Of a stretch of 64,000 bases of DNA, positions 43,671 through 52,994 are shown in pieces; the first letter of the stretch is position 1, and each line of letters starts with the position of its first letter. Source of the DNA: Occallatibacter gabretensis (GTDB lineage: Bacteria; Acidobacteriota; Terriglobia; Terriglobales; Acidobacteriaceae). The notes beneath the pieces were generated by a model, which saw only the letters and a list, made by a program, of their open reading frames with translations, was not told the origin of the DNA and did no database searches. The position numbers were made by a program, and so were the translations under genes. The stretch spans positions 496,001 through 560,000 of the forward strand of contig NZ_LAIJ01000009.1 of the NCBI RefSeq assembly GCF_001449115.1, in the 5' to 3' direction.

Positions 43671-46361
43671 CTATAGAACATTGATGGCAGCGGCGCCCAG
43701 CGCAAGCTGCGAAAAGATTTGCGTCCAGTCCATAAAGGTGCGCAATTTGGTCATACGCAGCGTCTTGTCTGGCACAACGATAGTATCCCCTGGGTTCAGC
43801 TGTAGTTGATCAAATGTACTTGCACTCAACGCGCCAAAGGTTTTCCTCACCGTGGGCCGGCTAACCACAGAGCCGTCGGCGCGGATGATGAAGCTGTAAT
43901 GAGAATCTGCGTTGCGGTTCGGTCCACCGGCAAGCCGCAGATAATGTCCTACTGTCTGGCCTCCCTGATAGACAAAGGAGTTCTGGTTGTAAACCGCACC
44001 CACTATATTGATAGTCGCCGGAGTAGCAGGCACTGTAAACCGGTCGCCATTCTCCAGCGCTAATGCAGGAACATCCTCGATGGTCTGATTGACCGCTTTG
44101 AACTGCAGCACAATTCTGCCCGTGGCACGAATCTGGCTAAGACGCCCAATCAACTCCTGTGTCACTTCCCGCGAGGCCGCTACATCAAGAGAATTTGATG
44201 CGCCGCTCCCGGCAACAGCAAGCTGCTGCGTCCCGCGATTCGACTCCGTACTGACCGTCTGCACGTATTCATCCAGGCGCTGCTGCTGCAGCTTGCGTGT
44301 CGACTCGCGATCGAATTCCGAGCCATAGAGATAGGCGTTCTTGGTTAGACCTCCAGCGCGGCGGGCCACATCGCGCAGCGTTTCACCAGGCTTGACACTG
44401 TAAATGCCCGAGTGAACGAATTCGCCTTCAAGGTCTACATACTTGGTCTGCTCATCCAGAGGAACCTGAATGTCGCTCTGGGAAAAGATAGTGACCGTAT
44501 CTCCCTGTTCGAGAGCCAGGTTCTGAGTGGCATCATGTTCCAGCACCAGCTTGCCCAGATCGAAGGCAACCAGACTCGTCCTCATCGTATTGGGATCTCT
44601 ACGCTCAATCACCGCGTAGTCCCAATTGATCTCCTGCGGTGTCAGCCGTACGGTATTCCGCTTGATTGTGGGTTCCTCTACAGGCATGAGTCCGTGGCTG
44701 ATCTGCGCGGCAACAGACCCAGAGCCCCCCATCGATCCTTGCCTGGCGCTCCCTGGCTGCTGGTTGTTCTGCAGGTCATCGGGTAAAACTCCCTGCGGAT
44801 AATTCTGCGGAGAACTCTGTTGGTAATTCTGCGGATAATTCTGAGAATTACTTTGCAACCCGTACGGACCGTAGAGCCCATACGGAGAATTGATGGCATT
44901 CTGAGGATTCTGCACTCTCCCAGTTGAATCCCGTAGTGGAATAGGCTCAGTTCCTGTCGGGCTGCGTTGAGTGGAGATAAACGGCTCGAACTCAGGCGCG
45001 GGCAGGCCTAGAAGGCTCCGCTGCCACCAGTATTCGCGGCTCAGCAACGAGGCCCGGTCGGGAATCAAGTCACTTAAATGCATTCCCTCATGCCAACCGA
45101 AGCGTCCAGGATTAGCCACATTGCCGCGCAGTATCACTGTCTTCTGATAGGCGGGCACAATGGGATAGATGCGCACAATATCCCCCTCCGCCAGCGGAGT
45201 CGCTAGACCAGCCACATCGAAGCTTGCTTCCATAGCCTGGCGGTATTGGTGATTGTCCACACGTTCAATGGAGATGCGCGTCTGGGAAGCGGTAGTGCTG
45301 GTCTTCCCCGCTGCTTCAATCAATGCGCCCAGCGTATCTCCCTCGCGGAGTTCGTAAATGGCTGGCGCGCGGATGCTACCCGTAATCGCAGCCTGCGGTC
45401 CCGCCGGAGGAACATAGAGCACATCCTCTGGTAGAAGCCGCACATCCTGCGATTTATCGCCGTGAATCAGCAGCGCATATAGGTCGAAGTCCGCTACCGT
45501 CTTTCCGGCGCGCTTTAGTTCAATATGGCGCAGCGATCCTTGTGGAGCAGGTCCGCCACTGGCGAACAGCGCGTCCACCAGCGTGCTGACTGCGCTGATG
45601 GTATAGACACCGGGGCGTCGAGCCACGCCCGTCACATAGATCTGCATCTGGCGAATACGGCCAAGGTCGACGGAGAGATCAAAGTTGCGAAATATTTTAC
45701 CGACTGCCTGGCGCAGATGCAGATCGAGAGCCGAGAAAGGCTGCCCCGCTACGTGCACCTGGCCTACCTGAGGAAGATAGATATTCCCCGAGCGGTCCAC
45801 CAGAAGGTTACCGGTGTAATTGATCTGTCCCCAAATGCGCACACGCAGCTCATCATCCGGTTCAATGACATATTCAGGAGTGGCAGGCGCAAGGTCATTC
45901 GGAGAAAACGTTGTAGGAACATTGCGAAACAGATTGGCGCCATAAATCGGGAGCATCTGCCCGGTGGTGGCCGCCACAAAACGCTGGAACTCCGTTGGCT
46001 GATCCGGCGGCAACTGTTGGGTCTGCCGGTTGCGGTTTCCCTGCTGTCCGAGAAGATTTCCCTGCCCAGCACTCTCCTGCCCGGGAACACCTAGCGTCTG
46101 CGGACCCTGCAGGCCGGGCTGCTGACCCCGTATTTGCTGCTGCAGATTCGGTTGCTGCTGGCTCCCCTGCTGGTTTTGAGCGCAAGTGCCGTTGGCAATA
46201 TCCGCTGGGTCAGCGCAGTCTGAGGAGGAGTAAGGCGACTGCTCGTCTGACGGATAGCCATTCGGATAGCCATTCGGAGTCGAATTTTGCGAAAACGATG
46301 CGGGTAAGCCGAGAAGCGGCAAAAGCGCTGCAAGTACATACAAATGCGGCTTTTTCAACAT
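43671..46361 (-). CDS. Large polysaccharide export (Wza-like, multi-SLBB) protein with Gln/Asn-rich linkers
   Basis: 896 residues, over twice the size of Wza. Signal peptide MLKKPHLYVLAALLPLLGLP then ASFSQ, with AGGA upstream of the ATG. The Poly_export domain contains YVIEPDDELRVRIWGQINYT and GNIYLPQVGQVHVAGQPFSA. Several SLBB domains follow (GVARRPGVYTISAVSTLVDA, TGSIRAPAIYELREGDTLGA, GEFVHSGIYSVKPGETLRDV, VGAVYNQNSFVYQGGQTVGH). Two low-complexity parts stand out: Gln/Asn/Pro-rich residues about 20-120, and a Tyr/Asn/Gln-rich stretch around 495-560. It probably forms the outer-membrane or periplasmic channel for the polymer. Confidence 0.9.
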   Translation of the reverse strand: MLKKPHLYVLAALLPLLGLPASFSQNSTPNGYPNGYPSDEQSPYSSSDCADPADIANGTCAQNQQGSQQQPNLQQQIRGQQPGLQGPQTLGVPGQESAGQGNLLGQQGNRNRQTQQLPPDQPTEFQRFVAATTGQMLPIYGANLFRNVPTTFSPNDLAPATPEYVIEPDDELRVRIWGQINYTGNLLVDRSGNIYLPQVGQVHVAGQPFSALDLHLRQAVGKIFRNFDLSVDLGRIRQMQIYVTGVARRPGVYTISAVSTLVDALFASGGPAPQGSLRHIELKRAGKTVADFDLYALLIHGDKSQDVRLLPEDVLYVPPAGPQAAITGSIRAPAIYELREGDTLGALIEAAGKTSTTASQTRISIERVDNHQYRQAMEASFDVAGLATPLAEGDIVRIYPIVPAYQKTVILRGNVANPGRFGWHEGMHLSDLIPDRASLLSREYWWQRSLLGLPAPEFEPFISTQRSPTGTEPIPLRDSTGRVQNPQNAINSPYGLYGPYGLQSNSQNYPQNYQQSSPQNYPQGVLPDDLQNNQQPGSARQGSMGGSGSVAAQISHGLMPVEEPTIKRNTVRLTPQEINWDYAVIERRDPNTMRTSLVAFDLGKLVLEHDATQNLALEQGDTVTIFSQSDIQVPLDEQTKYVDLEGEFVHSGIYSVKPGETLRDVARRAGGLTKNAYLYGSEFDRESTRKLQQQRLDEYVQTVSTESNRGTQQLAVAGSGASNSLDVAASREVTQELIGRLSQIRATGRIVLQFKAVNQTIEDVPALALENGDRFTVPATPATINIVGAVYNQNSFVYQGGQTVGHYLRLAGGPNRNADSHYSFIIRADGSVVSRPTVRKTFGALSASTFDQLQLNPGDTIVVPDKTLRMTKLRTFMDWTQIFSQLALGAAAINVL

Positions 46362-46710
46362 AGATATATCCTAATGCCCTATAGCGGGATTCGATCCGCC
46401 GCACCCATTGGTATGCCTTTCAAGGGGCTTTTTATCAAGTAAAGACACCCTGTACGCAAGCTGATCGTGCACGGTTGCTCGGATTCCGCAATAAACATTT
46501 AAAATATCTGCTTCGCATAGCTTCGCGCCAGATACATGGTGCCATTTTGGGATGCCCAGACTCATAGCTTGCAATAGCAGAACCGGGCGCTCACGCCGGA
46601 AGCGGCAAGCAGTTGCGGCCCTGTAAGATGCTCATAGATGCAGGTGGCACACCGATGGCAATCGGCGGTATGCATTCGCCTGGCCCTATGCTCGAAGACG
46701 CTAAAAAGGG
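46362..46710. other. Divergent promoter region between SLBB export gene and rfbB
   Basis: 349 bp between divergent genes. No ORF. Probably carries promoters for both the export gene and the rfb operon; no clear operator or hairpin was noticed. Confidence 0.5.
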
Positions 46711-47814
46711 ATGACTTATACGACAGGAATGAATAGAAGTGCTACAAACGAGCCTGTTCTGGTTACCGGTGGCGCAGGTTTCATCGGATCCAACTTCGTT
46801 TTGCAGTGGGTGCGGGCGGGCGGCGCAGCCATCAACCTGGATCTTGAGACCTACGCGGGCAACCCAGCGAATCTGAATGAGCTGAATGGCAATCCTCGCC
46901 ATCTTCTCATCCGCGGAGATATCTGCGACGCCATGCTTGTCCGGTCCCTGCTAGCTCAGCACCAGCCGTGCGCCGTGATTCATTTCGCTGCGGAAAGCCA
47001 CGTGGACCGCTCCATCGTCTCGCCAGGCGAGTTTATCCGTACGAATGTTCAGGGAACCTTTACGCTACTGGAGGAGGCCAAGGCATACTGGCAGGCACTG
47101 GGCGAAAGCCGGCGCGATCAATTCCGCTTCCTGCATGTCTCCACCGACGAAGTATATGGATCGCTTGCGCCGGATGATCCTGCTTTTACTGAAACCACGC
47201 CCTACGCGCCGAATAGCCCCTACGCAGCCTCAAAAGCAGCTTCGGACCACCTTGTCCGCGCCTACTTTCACACCTACGGTCTGCCTGCGCTCACAACCAA
47301 CTGCTCCAATAATTACGGTCCCCTGCAGTTCCCGGAGAAACTGATTCCGCTCGTGATTCTGCATGCGCTTGAGGGCAAGCCGCTGCCGGTTTACGGTGAT
47401 GGCGCCAACGTGCGTGACTGGCTCTTTGTCGGCGACCATTGCTCCGCGATTCGTACGGTGCTCGAGCACGGCAGGCTGGGCGAGACCTACAACATCGGAG
47501 GCAACAGCGAGCGCAAAAATATTGAAGTGGTGCGCGCCATCTGCGCCTTGCTCGATGAATTGCAGCCAGCAGCCAGCAAGCACGAGGAATTAATCACCTT
47601 TGTAAAGGATCGCCCCGGGCACGATCGCCGCTACGCCATCAACGCCGAAAAAATCCGCAGTGAGCTCGGCTGGCAACCTTCCGTCAGCTTTGAACAGGGC
47701 CTGCGTCAAACCGTCGAGTGGTACCTTGCCAACCAAGCATGGGTCGAAAATATCCGTACCGGAGCATATCGGGAGTGGATTCAGCGCAACTACGAAAAGA
47801 GAGAAGGGAAATGA
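46711..47814 (+). CDS. rfbB: dTDP-glucose 4,6-dehydratase
   Basis: Second step of dTDP-L-rhamnose synthesis, 367 residues, NAD-dependent extended SDR. NAD motif [14 protein letters not shown] near residue 17, [11 protein letters not shown], the active-site [10 protein letters not shown], and [20 protein letters not shown] with the catalytic Tyr and Lys. [14 protein letters not shown] and [16 protein letters not shown] are also diagnostic. The start may be 46711 or 46729. First of four genes (rfbBACD) whose stops and starts overlap as ATGA. Confidence 0.96.
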   Translation: MTYTTGMNRSATNEPVLVTGGAGFIGSNFVLQWVRAGGAAINLDLETYAGNPANLNELNGNPRHLLIRGDICDAMLVRSLLAQHQPCAVIHFAAESHVDRSIVSPGEFIRTNVQGTFTLLEEAKAYWQALGESRRDQFRFLHVSTDEVYGSLAPDDPAFTETTPYAPNSPYAASKAASDHLVRAYFHTYGLPALTTNCSNNYGPLQFPEKLIPLVILHALEGKPLPVYGDGANVRDWLFVGDHCSAIRTVLEHGRLGETYNIGGNSERKNIEVVRAICALLDELQPAASKHEELITFVKDRPGHDRRYAINAEKIRSELGWQPSVSFEQGLRQTVEWYLANQAWVENIRTGAYREWIQRNYEKREGK

Positions 47815-48707
47815 AAGGCATCATCCTCGCCGGCGGCTCCGGATCGCGTCTTTACCCGGTCACGCATGTGGTCTCCAAGCAGCTTTTGCCGGTCTATGAC
47901 AAGCCGATGATTTATTACCCTCTCACCACGCTTATGCTTGCGGGTATTCGAGAGATTCTCATTATCTCCACTCCCGAAGACACAGGACGCTTTGCGCAGT
48001 TGCTCGGAAACGGAAGTCAATGGGGTCTAAGCCTGAGCTATGCAGTGCAACCAAGTCCCGATGGTCTGGCGCAAGCATTCGTGATCGGTAAGGACTTCAT
48101 CGCCAACGACACGTGTGCGCTCGTGCTGGGCGACAACATCTTCTACGGTCAGTTCTTCTCCTCGCAGCTCAAAAATGCAGCCGCCATTGAAGACGGCGCC
48201 ACTGTCTTTGCATATCGCGTGCAGGACCCTGAGCGCTACGGTGTCGTCGAGTTCGACGCAAACGGCCAAGCCGTCAGCATTGAGGAAAAGCCCGAGCATC
48301 CCAAGTCACACTACGCCGTCACCGGCCTCTACTTTTACGATCACCGGGTCGTTGAGATGGCCTCGGAGCTCCGGCCCTCGCCGCGCGGAGAGCTTGAGAT
48401 TACCGACCTTAACCGTCTCTATCTCGAAGCGGGCAAGCTCAGTGTGCAGGTGATGGGTCGCGGCATGGCATGGCTCGACACCGGCACGCATGACTCGCTC
48501 TTTGAAGCAGCACTCTATGTACAGGCCATTCAGCACAGGCAGGGGCTCAAGATCGCCTGTCCGGAAGAAATAGCCTATCGGCTCGGCTACATCAGCGCAG
48601 AAGACCTGAAGCGCCTTGCGCACCCAATTCGCAAGAATGGTTATGGCCAGTACCTACTCTCGCTTTGTGACGAGATTTACCCCGCAGCGGAGGATAGCGG
48701 ATTATGA
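47811..48707 (+). CDS. rfbA: Glucose-1-phosphate thymidylyltransferase
   Basis: First step of dTDP-L-rhamnose synthesis, 298 residues from the ATG at 47811, which overlaps the rfbB stop (ATGA) and has GAAGGG just upstream. Nucleotidyltransferase signature [19 protein letters not shown], the substrate lysine in [25 protein letters not shown] with the metal-binding Asp, and [20 protein letters not shown]. Allosteric feedback by dTDP-rhamnose is known for the family. Confidence 0.97.
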   Translation: MKGIILAGGSGSRLYPVTHVVSKQLLPVYDKPMIYYPLTTLMLAGIREILIISTPEDTGRFAQLLGNGSQWGLSLSYAVQPSPDGLAQAFVIGKDFIANDTCALVLGDNIFYGQFFSSQLKNAAAIEDGATVFAYRVQDPERYGVVEFDANGQAVSIEEKPEHPKSHYAVTGLYFYDHRVVEMASELRPSPRGELEITDLNRLYLEAGKLSVQVMGRGMAWLDTGTHDSLFEAALYVQAIQHRQGLKIACPEEIAYRLGYISAEDLKRLAHPIRKNGYGQYLLSLCDEIYPAAEDSGL

Positions 48708-49249
48708 AGATGGTCGAAACCGAGTTGCCTGGCGTTTGGCTTATTACACCGAGCATCTTCAGCGACAATCGCGGATCTTTTCTTGAAACATGGAACCTGA
48801 AGCGTTTTGAAGACTACGGCCTGCCCATCCACTGGGTGCAGGATAATTTTTCCGTTTCCAACCGCAACGTAATTCGCGGCATTCACTATCAGATCATTCA
48901 GCCACAGGCCAAACTGGTGCGTGTTACGCAAGGCGCCGTACTGGATATTGCCGTCGATCTTCGCCGCGGCTCGCCGTTTTTCGGTCGCCATGTCACTTTG
49001 GAGTTAAGTGCGGAAAATGGCCATATGGTCTATATCCCGATTGGCTTCGGACATGGCTTTGCCGCACTCACCGAGACTGTGGGCTTCGCCTACAAAGTCA
49101 CCGATTACTACTGTCCGCAAGGCGAGCGCACGATCGTCTGGAATGACCCCCAACTGAATATTCCGTGGCCTGTCTCTGCCGATGACGCCATCGTCTCCGC
49201 CAAAGATCGGCTGGGCAGCGCGCTCACCGATGCCGAGGTCTTTCCATGA
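48704..49249 (+). CDS. rfbC: dTDP-4-dehydrorhamnose 3,5-epimerase
   Basis: Third step of the rhamnose pathway, 181 residues, cupin fold. Starts [20 protein letters not shown]. Conserved catalytic region [16 protein letters not shown], then NVIRGIHYQ with the active-site His, [20 protein letters not shown] (Lys/Asp dyad region) and [20 protein letters not shown]. The ATG overlaps the rfbA stop by ATGA and the end overlaps rfbD the same way. Confidence 0.96.
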   Translation: MKMVETELPGVWLITPSIFSDNRGSFLETWNLKRFEDYGLPIHWVQDNFSVSNRNVIRGIHYQIIQPQAKLVRVTQGAVLDIAVDLRRGSPFFGRHVTLELSAENGHMVYIPIGFGHGFAALTETVGFAYKVTDYYCPQGERTIVWNDPQLNIPWPVSADDAIVSAKDRLGSALTDAEVFP

Positions 49250-50172
49250 GCGGACCGCGCATCCTGCTACTGGGTGCAAATGGTCAGCTTGGCCATGAGC
49301 TCACGCACAGCTTCGCAAGCGCAGGAGAGCTCGTTGCACAGGATCGCCACACTACCGATCTCACCTCGGAAGAGCAGCTGCGTGCCGCCATCCGCGCTGC
49401 AGATCCGGATCTAATTCTGAATGCAGCGGCCTATACCGCTGTCGACCGCGCCGAATCCGAACCCGAACTCGCACATGCCATAAACGCGCACGCTCCCCGC
49501 GTTCTGGCTGAGGAAGCTGCGCGTTGCAATAGCCTTCTTGTGCATTACTCCACGGATTATGTCTTTGACGGCTCAAAAGCAGGCCCCTGGTCGGAGGAGG
49601 ATGCGCCCCATCCGCTCAATATCTATGGCGCATCCAAGCTTGCCGGTGAAGAAGCCATTCGCCAGGTCGGCAGCAAGCATCTCATCTTTCGCACTAGCTG
49701 GGTCTATGCGCCGCACGGCCGCAATTTCCTGCTCACTATGCTTCGTCTCGGTCAGGACCGTGACCGCCTCAGCATCGTCAATGATCAGATCGGTGCTCCT
49801 ACGACGGCGACAGCGCTCGCCCAGGCAACACGCTCTATCACTGACGGCATATTTGCATCGCAGTTCGGCACGGCTCAGCAATGGTCTGGTCTGTATCACA
49901 TGAGCTGTGGCGGCCACACCTCCTGGCACGGCTTTGCAGAGGCCATCTTCACCCATGCTGAAGAGTTGGAGCTTCTCCATAAAGCAAAGCCGCAGGTTAT
50001 TCCCATTCCATCTTCGGAATATCCCACCCCCGCCCGACGCCCAAAAAATTCAATTCTCTCGAATCGCAAGTTGCAGCAGACCTTCGGAATCGAGTTGCCG
50101 GATTGGCACTCTGCGTTGCAGACAACGCTGCTCAGTATGCAGGATAAAAGCAGTTTTACCGCAGGCCGGTAA
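49246..50172 (+). CDS. rfbD: dTDP-4-dehydrorhamnose reductase
   Basis: Final step to dTDP-L-rhamnose, 308 residues, NAD(P)H-dependent SDR. Cofactor motif LLLGANGQLGHEL near the N-terminus, AAYTAVDRAESEPELAHAIN, HYSTDYVFDGSKAGPWSEED, and YGASKLAGEEAIRQ with the catalytic Tyr/Lys. FRTSWVYAPHGRNFLLTMLR is also typical. Last gene of the ATGA-overlapping rfbBACD set; 47 bp later comes a GH43 gene on the same strand. Confidence 0.96.
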   Translation: MSGPRILLLGANGQLGHELTHSFASAGELVAQDRHTTDLTSEEQLRAAIRAADPDLILNAAAYTAVDRAESEPELAHAINAHAPRVLAEEAARCNSLLVHYSTDYVFDGSKAGPWSEEDAPHPLNIYGASKLAGEEAIRQVGSKHLIFRTSWVYAPHGRNFLLTMLRLGQDRDRLSIVNDQIGAPTTATALAQATRSITDGIFASQFGTAQQWSGLYHMSCGGHTSWHGFAEAIFTHAEELELLHKAKPQVIPIPSSEYPTPARRPKNSILSNRKLQQTFGIELPDWHSALQTTLLSMQDKSSFTAGR

Positions 50173-50219
50173 GCCACTGAGGATCGTTAAAACATTCAAC
50201 GTGAATGGAGTTCATTCTC

Positions 50220-51260
50220 ATGCAGATGATTCGCAAAGCCTCCTTTATCTTTCTTCTGATGCTTTCTCCTACGCTTTTTGCTCAGGCGCCACAGGCTCTC
50301 ACGCTGCAAGGAGATTATGAGTTCACTCACGATCCCTCCATCGCACGCGAGGGTGACACCTACTATGTCTTTGCCACGGGGCATGCTCCGGGCGGTGGTC
50401 AGTTCGCCGTTCGCTGCTCGCACAATCTCACGGAATGGAAGCTGTGCGGCCATATCTTCAATGAGATTCCGGAGTGGATTCGTAATGTCAGTCCAAAGAC
50501 AAAAGAGCTATGGGCACCTGACGTCTCCTACTTCAATGGAAAATTCCATCTGTACTATGCTTATTCCGCCTTCGGTGTAAACACCTCTGGTATCGCGCTC
50601 GCAACAAACGAAACCCTAGACCCCACAAGCCCGAAATATGCGTGGAAGGATGAGGGTCTGGTTCTGAAGTCCATAGAAAACGATGATTTCAACGCTATCG
50701 ATCCCAATATTGTGCTCGATAGCAAAGGGCAACCATGGCTGAGCCTGGGAAGTTTCTGGGGCGGAATCAAGATGCGGCGGATCGATCCTGCCACAGGGAA
50801 GCTCGATCCTGCCGATAGCACTGTCTATTCGCTGGCTTCTCGCGTGCGCCCCGCAAACCCTGAGCCAGCCAGGCCCGGCCTGCCTTCCGATTGGCAGGCC
50901 ATTGAAGCGCCATTCATCGTGCATCATGGAGACTTCTATTACCTCTTTGTCTCCTTCGATCTCTGCTGCCGGGGAACAAAGAGCACCTATCGCACCATGG
51001 TCGGACGTGCAAAAAAAGTGACCGGCCCGTATCTCGACGCGAATGGCACACCCATGCTGCAGGGAGGCGGAACGGAACTACTCAAGGCCAATGGGCGCTG
51101 GCTCGGGCCCGGCGGAGAATCCGTCTTGCAGCGTCCGGAGGGTGACATCATCGTCTTTCACGCCTATGACGCAGTCACAGGTAGACCCGCCCTGCAGATC
51201 TCCACTCTCACCTGGGATCTTGGCTGGCCGCATGCCGCTCTTCAGGAGCCGTCAAAATAA
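50220..51260 (+). CDS. Secreted GH43-family glycoside hydrolase (arabinanase-like)
   Basis: 346 residues from the ATG at 50220 (GGAG 9 nt upstream; an ATG at 50205 is also in frame). Signal peptide MQMIRKASFIFLLMLSPTLF then AQ. GH43 five-blade propeller signs are FTHDPSIAREGDTYYVFATG with the base Asp, ELWAPDVSYFNGKFHLYYAY, DFNAIDPNIVLDSKGQPWLS (middle Asp) and AIEAPFIVHHGDFYYLFVS (acid Glu). The pattern is closest to endo-1,5-alpha-arabinanases. Its place at the end of the rhamnose operon suggests it may act on polysaccharide outside the cell. Confidence 0.9.
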   Translation: MQMIRKASFIFLLMLSPTLFAQAPQALTLQGDYEFTHDPSIAREGDTYYVFATGHAPGGGQFAVRCSHNLTEWKLCGHIFNEIPEWIRNVSPKTKELWAPDVSYFNGKFHLYYAYSAFGVNTSGIALATNETLDPTSPKYAWKDEGLVLKSIENDDFNAIDPNIVLDSKGQPWLSLGSFWGGIKMRRIDPATGKLDPADSTVYSLASRVRPANPEPARPGLPSDWQAIEAPFIVHHGDFYYLFVSFDLCCRGTKSTYRTMVGRAKKVTGPYLDANGTPMLQGGGTELLKANGRWLGPGGESVLQRPEGDIIVFHAYDAVTGRPALQISTLTWDLGWPHAALQEPSK

Positions 51261-51280
51261 CGGTCCAGCAGTGCGTACCT

Positions 51281-52693
51281 CTACCAGAGAAAGGTGCCGA
51301 CAGAGTCACCACTCAACGTAGCGGTAAGGCTGTCTCCGTGAGAGCGGATCTGAAACGTCTGCGAACGGCGCCCCGGATTGGCCACGATCAGCACATGCTT
51401 TCCATCCGGAGTCTTGAAGGCAACATCAGGAAGTCCCGAAGTTGAAGTCGACCAAATGCGCACCGATCCCGGGCGTACAAACTTGGAGGCGTGCGCAATC
51501 ACATACCAGGCAACATTCTTCGTAACGTTGTTTCCATCCAACGTGACCGCGCCTTCACACATCGGGCAGCCGCCGTTGTCCGTATGCGGACCGAACTTTG
51601 GATCCGCCGCCAGGTTCCAAAGCAATACATTGCTGCTCCAATTCCTGGGTGCAGCAATCACCAATCGCGCCACTGCCTCCGCAACCGGCAAAGGCGCGGC
51701 CTCACCCTTATCAATGACCATCTGCTCGGTAAAGTAGAGGTGTTTCTCCGGGTATGCCTCATGCACCTGCGATAGCGCACCCATCTCGCCGCCGTAGAGA
51801 TGAAACGCAGAACCGTCTACATATTGCCGGGCCTCCGGATCATTCAAAATCGTCAACGGATAATCCGGCCTGTCGCAGTTATGGTCATACACTTGAATCT
51901 TTGTCGCAATTCCTGCCTTGTGGAAAGCCGGACCCAGCGACTCTTTGATGAATACGGCTGCATCTGCCGCATCCAAAACCATGCTCGGAGTATTGTTGGG
52001 ATTCAGCGGCTCATTTTGAAGCGTGATCGCATCCAGGTGTATGCCAAGGCTGGCCATGGCGTGCAGATACGTTACAAAGTATTGCGCGTATGTCTTGTAG
52101 TATTCGCGCCGCAGGCTGCCTCCCTTCAGCGCGTCGCTTGTCTTCATCCACGCAGGCGCTGACCACGGCGAACCCAGTATTTTGATCTTCGGATTGATGG
52201 CCAGAATCTCTTTCAGCACCGGTACAACCGTCGTGCTATCGGGGCCGAGATCAAATTTTGCAAGATTCGGGTCTGTATCGCCGGCCGCAAGGTCGTCATA
52301 TGTAAACGCATGGTCGTTCATGTCGGATGAGCCGATGCTGATGCGAAGGTAGCTGACGGCAATGTCATCCGCGCCAGTGCCGACCAGCTGCTGCAGAAAC
52401 TCCTTGCGCTCCTGCGGTCCCATCTTCATCAGAAGCTGCGCACTGCCGCCTGTCAGTGAGAATCCGAAACCATCCATCGACTGATAACTGCGAGCATCAT
52501 CGATCAGAATTGCCGGAAGATTGCTATCCGATTTCTCAAAGCGCAAAGGAGTGTTCTGCCGCACCAACAGAGACGATCGATCTGCCGTGGTGAGCCAGAG
52601 TGTAACGCCCTTGGACTCCTGAGCAGGTAACGGAAGGACAATTAACACAAGAAGCAGAAAGGCTGGACAAGACCAGAACATGAATCGCCTCAT
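51281..52693 (-). CDS. Secreted GH30-family glycoside hydrolase
   Basis: 470 residues from the ATG at 52693, which yields a signal peptide (MRRFMFWSCPAFLLLVLIVL then PLPAQ). The frame opens at 52780, and a longer start cannot be excluded. GH30 features: DGFGFSLTGGSAQLLMKM, YLRISIGSSDMNDHAFTYDD, ILGSPWSAPAWMKT, the acid/base Glu in AITLQNEPLNPNNTPSM and the nucleophile Glu in HLYFTEQMVID. Relatives are beta-glucosidase/glucosylceramidase- or beta-1,6-glucanase-like. The C-terminal beta-sandwich is present. Convergent with the GH43 gene, 20 bp apart. Confidence 0.92.
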   Translation of the reverse strand: MRRFMFWSCPAFLLLVLIVLPLPAQESKGVTLWLTTADRSSLLVRQNTPLRFEKSDSNLPAILIDDARSYQSMDGFGFSLTGGSAQLLMKMGPQERKEFLQQLVGTGADDIAVSYLRISIGSSDMNDHAFTYDDLAAGDTDPNLAKFDLGPDSTTVVPVLKEILAINPKIKILGSPWSAPAWMKTSDALKGGSLRREYYKTYAQYFVTYLHAMASLGIHLDAITLQNEPLNPNNTPSMVLDAADAAVFIKESLGPAFHKAGIATKIQVYDHNCDRPDYPLTILNDPEARQYVDGSAFHLYGGEMGALSQVHEAYPEKHLYFTEQMVIDKGEAAPLPVAEAVARLVIAAPRNWSSNVLLWNLAADPKFGPHTDNGGCPMCEGAVTLDGNNVTKNVAWYVIAHASKFVRPGSVRIWSTSTSGLPDVAFKTPDGKHVLIVANPGRRSQTFQIRSHGDSLTATLSGDSVGTFLW

Positions 52694-52994
52694 GCTGACA
52701 AACTGGCACATGAACAAGGTAGCTGTCTCATTGGATAGCTTCTGCGATCCGGAATATTTCATCAATGCATCTCTTCTCATTTAAGAAATAAGCAACACGA
52801 AGACTTCATTTTATTCTTAGACATACTTTAGATATTCCTTGTACACAGCACAACCGAATTTAGAGTCAGCAGCAAATTGCCCGCCAATTCAGCCGTCATC
52901 TCCCCTCCACAAGAAAAACAATGGTCATAACCACGCCGTCCGTGTTCTAGTGAATTACACGCTCGCCAGTCACCTTTCGAGAGAGTCAATCATC

